DNA of 64,000 nt from Cercospora beticola (lineage: Eukaryota; Ascomycota; Dothideomycetes; Mycosphaerellales; Mycosphaerellaceae). A program made the translations under genes and the position numbers. The first letter of the stretch is position 1. Each line of letters opens with the position of its first letter. Under the pieces are notes generated by a model. It did no database searches. It saw only the letters and a program-made list of their open reading frames with translations, and had not been told where the DNA came from. Shown here in pieces: positions 10,819 through 21,724 of the stretch. The DNA lies in assembly GCF_033473495.1 (NCBI RefSeq), contig NC_088939.1, positions 3,658,001 to 3,722,000 on the forward strand, read 5' to 3'.

Positions 10819-11430
10819 TTTGAAGGTGGATTGAGGATGTTGGACGGAGGTAGAGGGATGTGTCGGTCGGTGCGGTGGTCAACTGAATCTTGCCTTCGAT
10901 TCGACGTCCTGCGATTGATGTCGGCGTTCGGCGACTTCGAAAAGTTGTGGGAGGCTTGGCAAAATTGAGCCACAGGCCGCATGGCCGGACCCGCACCACG
11001 CTCACATCCCGACCACCACAGTTAGTCCAATTACTGCAACAATGTCGAGATACAGATGTCTCGCCATGCACCTGGATGCCATGGAGCAGACTCAGCAGAG
11101 TACGTCCAGTTACATTATTGTATTGTGATCTTCAATCGTCAAGACGCCTCTGCTTCAGACTCAGTGTGTAAAGGGGGTCTGAGCTCGATAGACTTTCATG
11201 CTTCATTTCATTGAACATTACTTTTTTGCTGCTTATGCACCTGGCTACATAGTCCAATCATGCACGAAGAAAAGAACATCCAATGCGTCGTTAGTCAAGG
11301 GCAAGGTACTGTACAAACCCGCGCGGCCATCGACTGATACCATCCGCTCATTGAAGGAGTGAAAAGCCGTCAGGGCATTACATCCGCCCGCTAGTCCAAC
11401 GTGCAGCGTTTTTGTCAAATAAACAAGAAA
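10819..11430. other. Intergenic region
   Basis: Promoter and leader of the eS21 gene, and the 3' flank of the GH16 gene. No gene seen. Confidence 0.5.
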
Positions 11431-12844
11431 TTAAAGCATAAGAGCAGCAACGAAGAAACCAAGCAGAGCGACTGCGCTGCTAGTGGCAATCATTCTTGGC
11501 GCTTCACCAGTAGTGGCGCCAGTGCTTCCGCCGCCTTGCGAGAAACTCGAGTCGCCAGTCGAGCCACTGCTTGACCCAGAACCAGAACCAGACCCGGAAC
11601 CGGAACCAGAGCTGGACGAGCCTCCGTTGTTGCTGTCAGAAGACGACTCAATAGGAGCTTGTCCGCCGGCTGCAACGTTGCCACCACCAGTGACACCTGG
11701 CACAGACTCAGGAGTTTTGTCCATCTTGGGAGCGGAAGCTGTGGATGAGCCTGGCTGAACTTTGCCGTAGTCTGGGTTGTTGCCGTTCGCCATCATCGAA
11801 CCGAGGACAGTGTTGTTGCTGCCAATAGCAACAGTGTCTTCGTTGAAACTTCCGCCGGTGTAGTAGTAGGCGTTGCCACCTGCATTGCCACTTGGTGGAT
11901 CGTAGCACTCAACAGAGATGTCCTTGACCATTGCGTAGTAATAGCCATTCTGCATGTATGGGCTGTTTTCCCAGTCGACTAGACCGCCTGACCACTCGAT
12001 AGTTCCCTCTCCGTTGGTTGGGAGACCAGCCGGCCAGAGCGAGAGTTGTACACGAGATGGGGTCTGTGGGTAATTGTAGCTCTTGGTAGTCTCGTTGTAT
12101 GTATCCGACTTCTTGAGAGTGCGCAGGTCCTTGCCATCAATGCTCCATGTGATCTCGTCTGGAGTCCAATTGATCGTGTAAGTGTGGACGTCAGTGTCGG
12201 TGTTTGACACTCCAAGTGATTTCATATTGCCATCTACAATCGATTAGTAAAAGTCCGCATGATGACAGTGGAGGGCAAGACTCACAGTCGGTGATTCCCT
12301 GGTAGTAGTAGTTGCTCTGTGCGGCCTGAACGTCATCGCCAACGAATTCAAAATCAATTTCGTCCTTGACGTCGCTCATCAGAATGAAACCAGTGACAAC
12401 ACCTTGTCCCCGTGAGGAGGTCATTGTTGCACTAATCTTGCCGTACCAAACATAGTGTGTGCTGGAGAGCAGAGTTCCGACTGTGCTGGGTGCCATGGTG
12501 AGCAACAGCGAATCGCCATTGTATGCGACAGCCGTTCCAGAGCTGACCCAGTTCGCCTTGCTTGCATCTCCCAGGTATCGCGTGTTTGGCATCACATCGT
12601 CCAGCGAAGTGAGTTTGTAGTCTGCGCTCTTGCATGTCGGTGCAGCCATGCACGACTGGAGGTTGAAGGAGGACTTTGGATCACATCCTCCCAGACAGTA
12701 TGCACCCACACCACATTGGCCGTACTGAGAACAGCAAGGCGCGTCTGCTGGACAAGGGCTGCTCGGGGAGCACTTCGGAGAGTCCTGGGCGCTGACAAGC
12801 GCAAGGCCGGCGAGGATCGCGGCTGCGGAGAAGGTCGACTTCAT
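11431..12844 (-). CDS. GPI-anchored GH16 Crh-type chitin-glucan transglycosylase with chitin-binding-like domain
   Basis: Two exons: 12844-12286 and 12233-11431; 52-nt intron ending CTAATCGATTGTAG. The protein is 453 aa. A signal peptide (residues 1-19) is followed by a Cys-rich module at about 25-54 (CSPSSPCPADAPCCSQYGQC), like the chitin-binding domain of Crh2/Crr1-type proteins. The GH16 catalytic motif DEIDFEF at 161-167 supplies Glu162, Asp164 and Glu166. After the catalytic domain comes a low-complexity Ser/Gly tract (SGSGSG repeats) and a hydrophobic tail, as for a GPI anchor. Crh enzymes cross-link chitin to beta-glucan in the wall. The start at 12844 is preferred over an upstream in-frame ATG because it begins directly with the signal peptide. 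Confidence 0.93.
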
Positions 12845-13978
12845 GGCGTCGGGACGCGTGCAGCTGCACGAAGGGTAGATATGCAAATGGGCTTGTTCGT
12901 TCGTCGGACTCGGTATGCGATGAGCAGTGGTAGAAGGCGGGCGCCCGAGCAGTGGATGCTGTGCAACGCGCCTGTCGTGTGTTTGTCTTCTGCAGCAGCG
13001 ACCGGGTTTCAGGAATGCCGGTCGTCGATCTCAATCGTCGCCACCAAGCCAGACACAAAGCGAAGGTCGGTATTAAAAATGGGTGATGATGATGAAGACC
13101 ACAAAGCGACAGTGGGAAAAACGCGCGGCCTTCAACGAGTGTGGCACCAAAAGGCTGTATACTTGAAGATGCGCGGTGGATCGGGGGAGGAGAGGAGAAA
13201 TGGTGCAGACAGCGGAGGGCCGCCAGGAGACTCGCGAGTCTGGCCTCTCGACGCTCACTGGCCACCGCGACACGCGGCCTGCCGCTGCGGCCAGGGTGGC
13301 AGCACTAATGGCGGTCTCATGCCTATTGCAGCAAAGTCACCTGAGACTTGGCCGAATTGGAGTTTGACTGGGGCTCCTTGGCTGAAGAAATACGATTAGC
13401 CGTTGTCTCTGACTGGCGGAAGATGCAGTAGCGCGATCTCGCCTCTCGCTTGTGGCGTAGCTGAGTGTGAATTGCGGGAGCTTTGTTGAGCACGTCTCAA
13501 CCGACCGCCGAGATATACACTGCCGATGAGGCGAATATAATCTTAGTGACGGCAATCAACTTCAGACACGAGCATCACGTCGCGGCGCTGACTGAGGAGA
13601 TAGCAAGGTCGGCGTTCATCACAGATGGCATGCGCTCACTTGGTACAGCATGGCGCCGGTCAACGATGGCGGCTAGCTCTAAGGCCTCCAGAGCAATGCC
13701 GCTCATCAATCCTACAACACAATCGCACCATACAGCATGTCACGGCAAGCTGTCTGCCACTCGTCTGGTGATTTAGGGCTCGATTTAGTGCTCGCTGCAT
13801 TATTAAGCTGGTTCGCTATGGGGCAAAAGCACGATGTGAGTGTAGTCCTCAGGAGCGAGCTTATGCCAATGCGTTCCGCAAATGCAGCAGTCGGACGGTA
13901 CAAACCACAACTATAAAGATGGCGTGAATGCCAGAAAACCAAGTTCTTTGCTTCAACCTCAAAGACAACACTACCATC
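12845..13978. other. Intergenic region between divergent genes
   Basis: 1.1 kb holding two promoters. A 314-codon forward frame (12455-13399) overlaps the GH16 gene antisense and has no domain; I see no real gene. Confidence 0.45.
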
Positions 13979-14773
13979 ATGTCTGGGAACAAAACTCACT
14001 TCGTTCTAATTCATGGCGCCTGGCACCGGGCCTGGCATCTGCAACTCCTCGCCACAAGGCTGAAGAATGCCGGATTCGGCGTGTCGACGGTAGACCTTCC
14101 ATCGGTCAATCCCAATATAGATGAAGTCCTGCGCGAGGGTGCACTTCGGGCAGACGTCGAAGCGGCCAAGGTCGTATTGGAGCAAGCGGCGGCGGAGTCC
14201 GATACGATCGTACCAGTCTGTCACAGCTACGGCGGCGTAGTCGGTGGCGAAGCTGCAGTAGAGTTGAGCGAGAATGCGAAGAACAAGGTGCAGCGCATTG
14301 TCTATCTGTGCGCTATAGTCCTCGAGCAAGGAAATTCATTGACCACTCGCACCAACGGCCAAGTCGCCTCTTGGGCTCGGCACGAGGTATGTGGCCAGCT
14401 CATATTTGGTAATGAAGTATTGCTCACAGTTCTTTAGGGACACGCAGTGGTCGTGCCCGACACTATCTCGTGCTTCTATCAAGATGTTGATCCCCAGCTT
14501 GCACAGGAAGCTGCGAAGCACGTTCATATTCACTCATATTCAGCTTTTACGGAAATTACCAGACACGCACCTTGGAGGCAATTTCCATGCACATATGTCT
14601 ACACTACCGAGGACCTTGCTTTGCCACTTTCCACCCAGCAGACTCTCCTCGGGCTGTTGAGTGAAGAGGAGCGAGCGAATTTCAATTTCTTCACTTTGGA
14701 GAGTGGCCACAGTCCGTTCCTCAGCAAGCCAGACGAGTGTGTGAAGATACTGAAACAGCTGGTGGGCCAGTGA
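13979..14773 (+). CDS. Alpha/beta-fold hydrolase (methylesterase/EstC-like)
   Basis: Two exons: 13979-14386 and 14438-14773; 51-nt intron. The protein is 247 aa and starts with the oxyanion-loop segment FVLIHGAWHRAWHL. The nucleophile elbow is CHSYGG. The acid residue lies in the YTTEDLALP segment and the catalytic His in LESGHSPFLS near the C-terminus. This compact layout with HGAWH resembles the plant methylesterase/hydroxynitrile lyase group and bacterial EstC-type esterases; substrate unknown. There is no signal peptide, so it is probably cytosolic. An upstream in-frame ATG at 13928 would add 17 residues; the start at 13979 is chosen because the fold begins right after it. Confidence 0.88.
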
Positions 14774-15447
14774 GTGACCTCGTGGCAGAGGAGTGTACAG
14801 CTATAAACAAGTGCGGCAATGTGGTTCCATTGGCTGGTAGCCGGTAGCTGGAGGGAACGTCTGGAGGCGAGGCTTTGCTAGCACGGAAGTGGCTTCAATT
14901 CGCCAAATGTGTATCGGCTTTTGGAGGGCAAAGACGAAGTAGCAACAGCGAATATATGTGGTACACGAGACTCTTTACGTGCGGGACAAGTGAACACTCG
15001 AGACACTACCCTTGCAAACTTGGCTGATCACCGGCCAAGCATTACGTGATAAGCAAAGCGTCCGATCAGGGCCTTGATTGGGAAGGTCGGAAGCCGTTCA
15101 AGACCGCCTCAGAAGTATCGCCCGAGCGTTGTCGCCATCTCACGACACCACTACCACCTAAAGTTGCCATGTTGTTTGCTTGAAACGGCGCCTCGTTGGC
15201 TGTGGGACCGCAGCGTCCACACTTTCTGCTTCTTTGTCCTTTTTCTCTATTGACATCTGCGTACAGCGCTCTGCCCGCAGCACATGGCACTCGCGGCGAT
15301 CTCTGTATTGCCTTCACGATAAGAACCTACGCATACTCATTCACGGATGCGCGGAAGCATTCGTAACCGGCTGCGAGCGACACCGTCACTGGCTCCCCTC
15401 TAGTAGCGAAGAATTGTCTCCGTCGATCGACGGACACCACCTCCGAC
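14774..15447. other. Intergenic region
   Basis: Contains the terminator region of the hydrolase gene and the promoter of the copper ATPase gene. No gene seen. Confidence 0.5.
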
Positions 15448-18400
15448 ATGGCGCCAAACACCGCGGCAGCGCCCCCGACCATGCATATGACGACCACGAC
15501 ATTACGAGTGGAGGGAATGACATGCGGTGCTTGCACATCGGCTGTTGAATCTGGACTGAAAGATGTGGACGGGGTTGGAAGTGTCTCCGTCAGCTTGGTG
15601 ATGGAGAGGGCTGTTGTCGCCCACGACGCAGACAAGATCAGCGCCGAGCAGATACGGGAACTCATAGACGACAGAGGATTTGATGCTACAGTCATCAGTA
15701 GCGATCGCCCAGAAAGAGCACTGTTCGACGTGTCTGACGAAGACGATTCGGTGGACGAAGAAACGGACCTGCTCGGCGGTGGCATATCTGCGACGACACT
15801 CCATGTGGGAGGTATGACCTGTGGAGCCTGTACATCCGCGGTGGAAGGCGCATTCAAGGATGTACCAGGCATCAAGAGCTTCAGCATATCGCTGCTGTCA
15901 GAACGCGCTGTGATAGAACATGATGCAAGCATTATCAGCCCGGAAAAACTTGCAGAGACCATTGAGGATACCGGGTTCGATGCAGAGATTCTGGAGACGA
16001 AATCGAGCGAAACGATCTCTGTAAAACCACGATCCAGGAGGAAGAGCACAAGCAAGCGATATACAACCACTACAATAGCCATTGAGGGCATGACGTGCGG
16101 TGCTTGCACTTCTGCAGTTGAAAGTGGCGTGAAGGATCTTCCTGGTCTTGTTCAGTTCAACATCAGTCTGCTCGCGGAACGCGCAGTTATTGTCCACGAC
16201 TCCGCGGTGCTTCCGGTCGCTAAAATCACTGAGACGATCGAAGACAGAGGTTTCGATGCCACAGTAGTGTCAAGCGTAGATGAAGGCGTGCAGGCATCGG
16301 CGTCCAATTGCCTGGCACAGTTCAAAGTGTTCGGTCTGCCCAGTCCCGAATCCGCGGCAGAGTTGCAGACGAAGCTGAAGAATGTGCCTGGAATCGTCTC
16401 GATCAATATTAGCTTTGCAACTGGTCGGGCTTCGATTTCACACAGCCCATCCGTGATTGGTCTACGAGCGATCGTGGAACTAATTGAACAATCTGGATAC
16501 AATGCACTGGTGGCTGACAACGACGATAATAACGCGCAACTGGAGTCACTGGCCAAGACGAAGGAGATCCAAGAATGGAAGCGCGCCTTTCGAGTGTCCT
16601 TGGGTTTTGCCATCCCGGTATTCGTCATCAGTATGCTCCTACCCATGTTCATCAAGCCTCTAGACGTGGGTAGTATCAAGCTGCCGATCATCCCTGGCCT
16701 CTGGCTAGGTGATGTTGCTTGCCTCGCATTGACAATACCCGTCCAATTTGGAATCGGAAAGCGGTTCTATGTCTCGGCATACAAGTCCATAAAGCATGGG
16801 TCACCTACGATGGATGTACTCGTTGTACTCGGCACTTCGGCAGCTTTCTTCTTCAGCTGCGCGGCCATGTTGGTCTCGATCCTCATACCGCCTCACTCGA
16901 GGCCATCAACAATCTTCGATACAAGCACGATGCTGATCACGTTCATCACGCTGGGTCGTTTCTTGGAGAACCGTGCCAAAGGGCAAACTTCGAAGGCGCT
17001 GTCGAGACTCATGAGTCTCTCACCTCCAATGGCCACCATCTACACAGATCCCATTGCAGCTGCAAAAGCCTCTGAAAATTGGGACGCGGAGCAGGCAATT
17101 GACGAAAAGAAGACCACGGACAACGAAGCTTCTGGATCTGCTATGGAGGAGAGGACTATTCCCACTGAACTGATCGAGGTAGGCGACATCGTGATTCTGA
17201 AGCCGGGAGACAAGATCCCTGCCGATGGTATTGTTATGCGCGGTGAGAGCTACGTCAATGAGAGTATGGTCACTGGTGAAGCTATGCCCATCAACAAGAA
17301 GCCTGGCTCGGCTCTCATGGCCGGCACTGTCAACAACGCTGGCCGGTTGGATTTCAAAGTCACACGAGCAGGCCGAGACACACAGCTCAGTCAAATTGTT
17401 CGCCTCGTCCAGGAAGCACAAACGAGTCGTGCGCCAATTCAACGCTTGGCAGATATCGTCGCCGGATACTTCGTGCCCATCATTATCACACTGGGTCTAG
17501 CGACATTTGTTGGATGGATGATACTCAGTCATATATTACCACATCCACCGTCAATCTTCCTGAGCGATGACAGCGGCGGACGGCTGATGGTTTGCGTCAA
17601 GCTTTGCATTGCAGTCATCGTCTTCGCCTGTCCATGTGCCCTTGGTTTGGCAACGCCCACTGCGGTCATGGTTGGCACTGGTGTTGGTGCGGAGCAAGGC
17701 ATTTTGGTGAAGGGTGGAGCAGCGTTGGAGACTGCTACCAAGATCAATCACGTTGTCCTTGACAAGACAGGAACACTCACTATGGGTAAGATGAGTGTTT
17801 CGCAATCCGAGCAGATCGAATCGTGGAAAACACAAACCGACCTCTGGTGGACACTTGTCGGTCTTGCCGAGACCAGCAGCGAGCACCCCATCGCCAAGGC
17901 AATACTCAATGGCGCGAAGTCAAGGCTGGGTCTAGCGGCTGACGAGCAACTAGAAGGCCACATGGGAGATTTCAAAGCGACCGTGGGCAACGGCATTTCC
18001 GCATCAATCGAACCGGGCTCCAAATTCGGGCGGCGGCGATACGCCATCGTCATTGGCAATGCTTCATTCTTGCGCAAGCAGGGTATAGAAGTGCCAAAGG
18101 GTGCTGAGGAGGAATACGACGATTACGACCAAGTCCGACGTCGGTCGCTTTCTGCTCCATCGTCTTCCAAAGCCTCTGAATCAGCAGGCATAACCACAAT
18201 ACATGTCGCCATCGATGCGGCTTATGCTGGCTCTGTTGGATTGTCGGATATACTCAAGCCAACCGCTAGAGCCGCCATTGCTGCGCTTCACCGCATGAAC
18301 ATTGGAACATCTCTAGTGACAGGCGATCAGGCGGCCACAGCCATTCATGTCGCCGCCCTGGTCGGCATTGAACCCGAGAATGTTTTCTCTGGCGTGTTGC

Positions 18401-18972
18401 CCGAAGGCAAAAAGGAGATCATCCAGGACCTGCAGAAACGAGGCCTCACAGTGGCCATGGTGGGTGATGGCATCAACGACTCTCCTGCGCTCGCCACTGC
18501 AAATGTTGGAATATCCCTTGCCTCTGGTACTGATGTGGCGATGGATGCTGCGGACATCGTGCTCATGAAGCCAACCCAGCTTATGGACGTTCCTGCTTCA
18601 CTTCACCTGAGCAAAACAATCTTCAGGAGAATCAAGCTGAACCTCCTGCTGTCTTGCGTCTACAACGCATTTGGGTTACCAATTGCTATGGGCTTTCTCC
18701 TGCCATGGGGCATTACGCTGCCACCTTTAGCAGCCGGCGCTGCAATGGCATGCTCAAGTGTAACAGTGGTGGTCAGTAGTTTGTTATTGAAATTCTGGAG
18801 CAGACCTGGCTGGATGACGGAAGAGAATATTGATGGCGTACTATCACTCCGCAGAGCGGGCATAGTATCGCGCATAGCTGATTTAAAGGACACGATTGTG
18901 GGAAGGAGACAAAAGGCCGAGGAGCGCGAAAGAGGCGCATATGTACAGCTGGAAAGCTACGAGCCTGTATAG
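15448..18972 (+). CDS. CCC2: Copper-transporting P1B-type ATPase (Ccc2/ATP7 family)
   Basis: Intronless, 1174 aa. Three N-terminal heavy-metal domains each carry GMTCGAC (about residues 23-29, 122-128 and 214-220). A fourth HMA-like domain at about 288-356 has the fold pattern but no CxxC, so it cannot bind copper the usual way. Downstream: phosphatase TGE at about 609-611, the ion-channel CPC motif at 728-730, phosphorylation site DKTGTLT (Asp772), SEHP at about 811-814, and GDGIND for the hinge. Ccc2 pumps cytosolic Cu(I), received from Atx1, into the trans-Golgi for loading of multicopper oxidases such as the iron-uptake ferroxidase. The ATG at 15448 lies well before HMA1. Confidence 0.97.
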   Translation: MAPNTAAAPPTMHMTTTTLRVEGMTCGACTSAVESGLKDVDGVGSVSVSLVMERAVVAHDADKISAEQIRELIDDRGFDATVISSDRPERALFDVSDEDDSVDEETDLLGGGISATTLHVGGMTCGACTSAVEGAFKDVPGIKSFSISLLSERAVIEHDASIISPEKLAETIEDTGFDAEILETKSSETISVKPRSRRKSTSKRYTTTTIAIEGMTCGACTSAVESGVKDLPGLVQFNISLLAERAVIVHDSAVLPVAKITETIEDRGFDATVVSSVDEGVQASASNCLAQFKVFGLPSPESAAELQTKLKNVPGIVSINISFATGRASISHSPSVIGLRAIVELIEQSGYNALVADNDDNNAQLESLAKTKEIQEWKRAFRVSLGFAIPVFVISMLLPMFIKPLDVGSIKLPIIPGLWLGDVACLALTIPVQFGIGKRFYVSAYKSIKHGSPTMDVLVVLGTSAAFFFSCAAMLVSILIPPHSRPSTIFDTSTMLITFITLGRFLENRAKGQTSKALSRLMSLSPPMATIYTDPIAAAKASENWDAEQAIDEKKTTDNEASGSAMEERTIPTELIEVGDIVILKPGDKIPADGIVMRGESYVNESMVTGEAMPINKKPGSALMAGTVNNAGRLDFKVTRAGRDTQLSQIVRLVQEAQTSRAPIQRLADIVAGYFVPIIITLGLATFVGWMILSHILPHPPSIFLSDDSGGRLMVCVKLCIAVIVFACPCALGLATPTAVMVGTGVGAEQGILVKGGAALETATKINHVVLDKTGTLTMGKMSVSQSEQIESWKTQTDLWWTLVGLAETSSEHPIAKAILNGAKSRLGLAADEQLEGHMGDFKATVGNGISASIEPGSKFGRRRYAIVIGNASFLRKQGIEVPKGAEEEYDDYDQVRRRSLSAPSSSKASESAGITTIHVAIDAAYAGSVGLSDILKPTARAAIAALHRMNIGTSLVTGDQAATAIHVAALVGIEPENVFSGVLPEGKKEIIQDLQKRGLTVAMVGDGINDSPALATANVGISLASGTDVAMDAADIVLMKPTQLMDVPASLHLSKTIFRRIKLNLLLSCVYNAFGLPIAMGFLLPWGITLPPLAAGAAMACSSVTVVVSSLLLKFWSRPGWMTEENIDGVLSLRRAGIVSRIADLKDTIVGRRQKAEERERGAYVQLESYEPV

Positions 18973-19940
18973 CGCGGTGCTCATGTTTATAGAAGCGTTG
19001 GTGCTGAGTGGAGTCATTGGCGGATACCCTAAATGCGATTCTCTTTGCAATGTAGCCTTGAATGCACTTTCTTGACCGGAAGCCTGATTGAAAGTCCGCT
19101 TGAAGAAAGATGATGTCCTTGCACGTTGCAAGATCCACTTTGGCTTGGCGATGTGACAGAGCCGACGTTCCTTCTTTCAGCCTTTGAATAATTAGTACAA
19201 GTGACAACACTACGACGGAATGCATCAATCTAGCCACAGGAGTCTCGGAGTGCTAGCCAGGTTCTTGATTGTACGCAGATGCTCAGCCTCCTCTTGACGC
19301 GCCGGGAAGAGGCTCAAACATCCGCAGACGCTCGCAAGCGATGATCCGCTTCGCTGTAGGGACACCACCAGTTTCAAGACGACGTTCAACGACACACGGA
19401 CTGGGAGCACGTCCTTATGGCGACGAACAAGAAAGGCCAGTCTGTCTTTGAGGGCAGACGTGGTAGTCCGTGCGACTTCATCTGTCTCTACGCGCCGAGT
19501 CCACCTCGCTAGCCGCCGGCTTCTATTGGCTCAGGTCTTCTCGTGCCTGAGGACCACGAAACCGCTCTATACCAAGTCTGGGTCTTGGAAAGGGACAAGA
19601 ATAAGTCGAGGTCAATGTCTGAGCGTTGTTGAGGCCGCAGAGCTCGCGAATATAAGTGACTGGACATTCTCAAAGCTAAGCTACGAACATCAACAACGAC
19701 CACCTTAGTTTTACGACTCTCCTTTGTGTTTCCTTAAGCACTTCTTTCACAGTATCTTATTTCCTTTGCCCTTTCGAGCATAATTCTAGACCTAGACACG
19801 ATCTCCCGCTGGCAGGGATCAAAATCACAACGAACATCACGGCAGTCGACCTCACGAATACCACAATACAGAAACGTCGGTCACGGAAAGCACTTCGAAT
19901 TTTCGTGCAATCATCCACGATACCAAATACACAAGCCACC
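18973..19940. other. Intergenic region with pyrimidine-rich leader
   Basis: No gene is supported. The last 250 bp are pyrimidine-rich (for example around 19705-19785), as is usual for a fungal transcription start and 5' leader of the following gene. Confidence 0.5.
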
Positions 19941-20596
19941 ATGCCTATCCCAGAATATGGCGCCGCTCCTCTGGCGAAGACTTTTGTCCTCGTTCGAGGC
20001 CTGTCGCTCATTTCAATGATTGCCATCGTCGGCATGACTGCCAACTTCGTCAGCCAAATCGTCAGCTCCAACGTTGAGCCACCGAAAGAGATCGTAGGGA
20101 CTCTTGTCATTGTAAGTCCCAATGAAAGCCATCGCAAACCCCGCTTGATACTGACATGCCTTCTCAGACCTGCATGGCAACACTCTATTGCCTCATCAGC
20201 ATTCCCTTCTTCTACGCCCAAGCCAACCTCGGCCTCCTGATCATGACAGCCGTCGACTTTTTGCTGCTCATAGCTTTTGTCGTCGTCTCTGTTGTCCTGG
20301 GCAAACCTCTTTCCTTCCTGAACTGCACGATCATCGCAGACAAGAACGCCGCGGCCAACGCGCAGTCCGCGGCAGCGTTTACTCAAGCTCTGGCGAGCAA
20401 TATCGGAAAGTCTGGAAGCACCCTGGGCTTGGGGAATTGGGCCGGAAGCACCAAGGCCAACTGCTACGAGACAAAGGCGATTTGGGGATTTGGGATCAGT
20501 CTGGCGATCCTGTTCACTTGCTCCTCTTGTATCTTGCCTACTCTGTGGTACAAGGCGAGGAAGGCTGCCGGCGGAGGCGGTAAATCGGTTGTCTAA
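19941..20596 (+). CDS. Four-pass membrane protein, MARVEL-like
   Basis: Two exons: 19941-20111 and 20168-20596; 56-nt intron (GTAAGT..CTCAG). 199 aa. Four hydrophobic segments are visible: about residues 16-36, 57-75, 78-100 and 165-187. An extracytoplasmic loop with conserved-looking Cys (FLNCTIIADKN.., KANCYETKAIWGF) lies between spans 3 and 4. The layout matches fungal MARVEL-type proteins, which are linked to membrane apposition, secretion or eisosome-type domains; the exact family is inferred from topology only. The start ATG has a good CACC context. Confidence 0.8.
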
Positions 20597-21724
20597 GAAC
20601 GGTGCAACTGAAGAGCTGCATGATGCCCCGTCTTACACACCACAGAAGTTCGCACCTGGCTTTAGATTGGTCAGTCGGAGCAAAGCCTCCCGAATGGCAT
20701 GATCATATAGAATTTCGAGAGCGGCGTTTTGGGTACGAGTCTAGCAGGGCCAGATGGTAATGTGTGATAAGAAAGAAATCAAAAAGCAGTACTTCACCGC
20801 CCGAATTCCAGCCCCATGTCTCCGTCATGATCCTACAGAGCTTTCCAGGCAGACGTCAGAAAGCTCCCTGCATTTAATGTCTTCCGGCAGCAATCAGCCC
20901 ATTATCAGGCATCAGGCAACAACATTCAATGCTTGCCCAATGGCCAATCTTACGATATCGACATAGCTCTCTTGCATACCCGTAAGAATATCAACGCACC
21001 AGATCGTTCCACTCCGTCTTCGAAGATAACATGATCTGTCAAAAAGCGTCTTACTCTTAAAGGTGAATCATCTGGCTCCAGTTTCGTCTCGAATATCATT
21101 CATTGAATATAGTAGGCCAATACAATGCCATACATCCACCGCCTGCCAGCCCATCTCGCAGGTGCAACCGCGCCATCAAGTCTACCGACTGCATCATCAA
21201 GCTGTCAGACGAGCTCATCAACAGCCTCTACTGCATGGAACCCACAGCAATCGACAGGAAGCTCCTCAACTGAAAAGCCGTCAACGTCAAAGAGATGAGA
21301 TTGTATGTCAGTACAACATTGTGAAGGGATCTCCAGTCCATCAGCTGACGTGCTCATTCGACAGAGCGCCGACATAATGCAGAGCAAACTTCCTTAATTG
21401 AGGACGAATAATTCCGATCTCGATTTCTTGAATGTATAGAAAAGCGAAGAGAAGGAAAAAAAGCGACATGGGTATCAGTCACTCCATCGATCATACTCTC
21501 GTCTCCAATCCCAGAAAGAAAAGTAGATTTCTTCTCGACCAAAGCTGATGGTCGAGACAATAACGATCATATCGCGCTCGCTGGACAGGAAAAGACGCCT
21601 TCGCTGTGTGTGAGACCTGAACATAGTAAACAAACTGGGACACACATCTCCCGTAAAATGTGGCCCATTCCAGCCAAAGCCCCCCTCCTTTCGTTTCTGG
21701 GTCATCATGAATAGTAAACATCAT
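20597..21724. other. Convergent intergenic region
   Basis: 1.1 kb between two 3' ends. It is more AT-rich than its neighbours and holds only short overlapping frames; no RNA gene or repeat found. Confidence 0.5.

Noticed and set aside
12455..13399. 314-codon forward frame
   Set aside because: It runs antisense to the GH16 gene and into its promoter; composition looks like a reverse-complement shadow.
15327..16109. 260-codon reverse frame rich in Ser and Val
   Set aside because: It is a mirror of the HMA repeats in the copper ATPase gene; no independent evidence.
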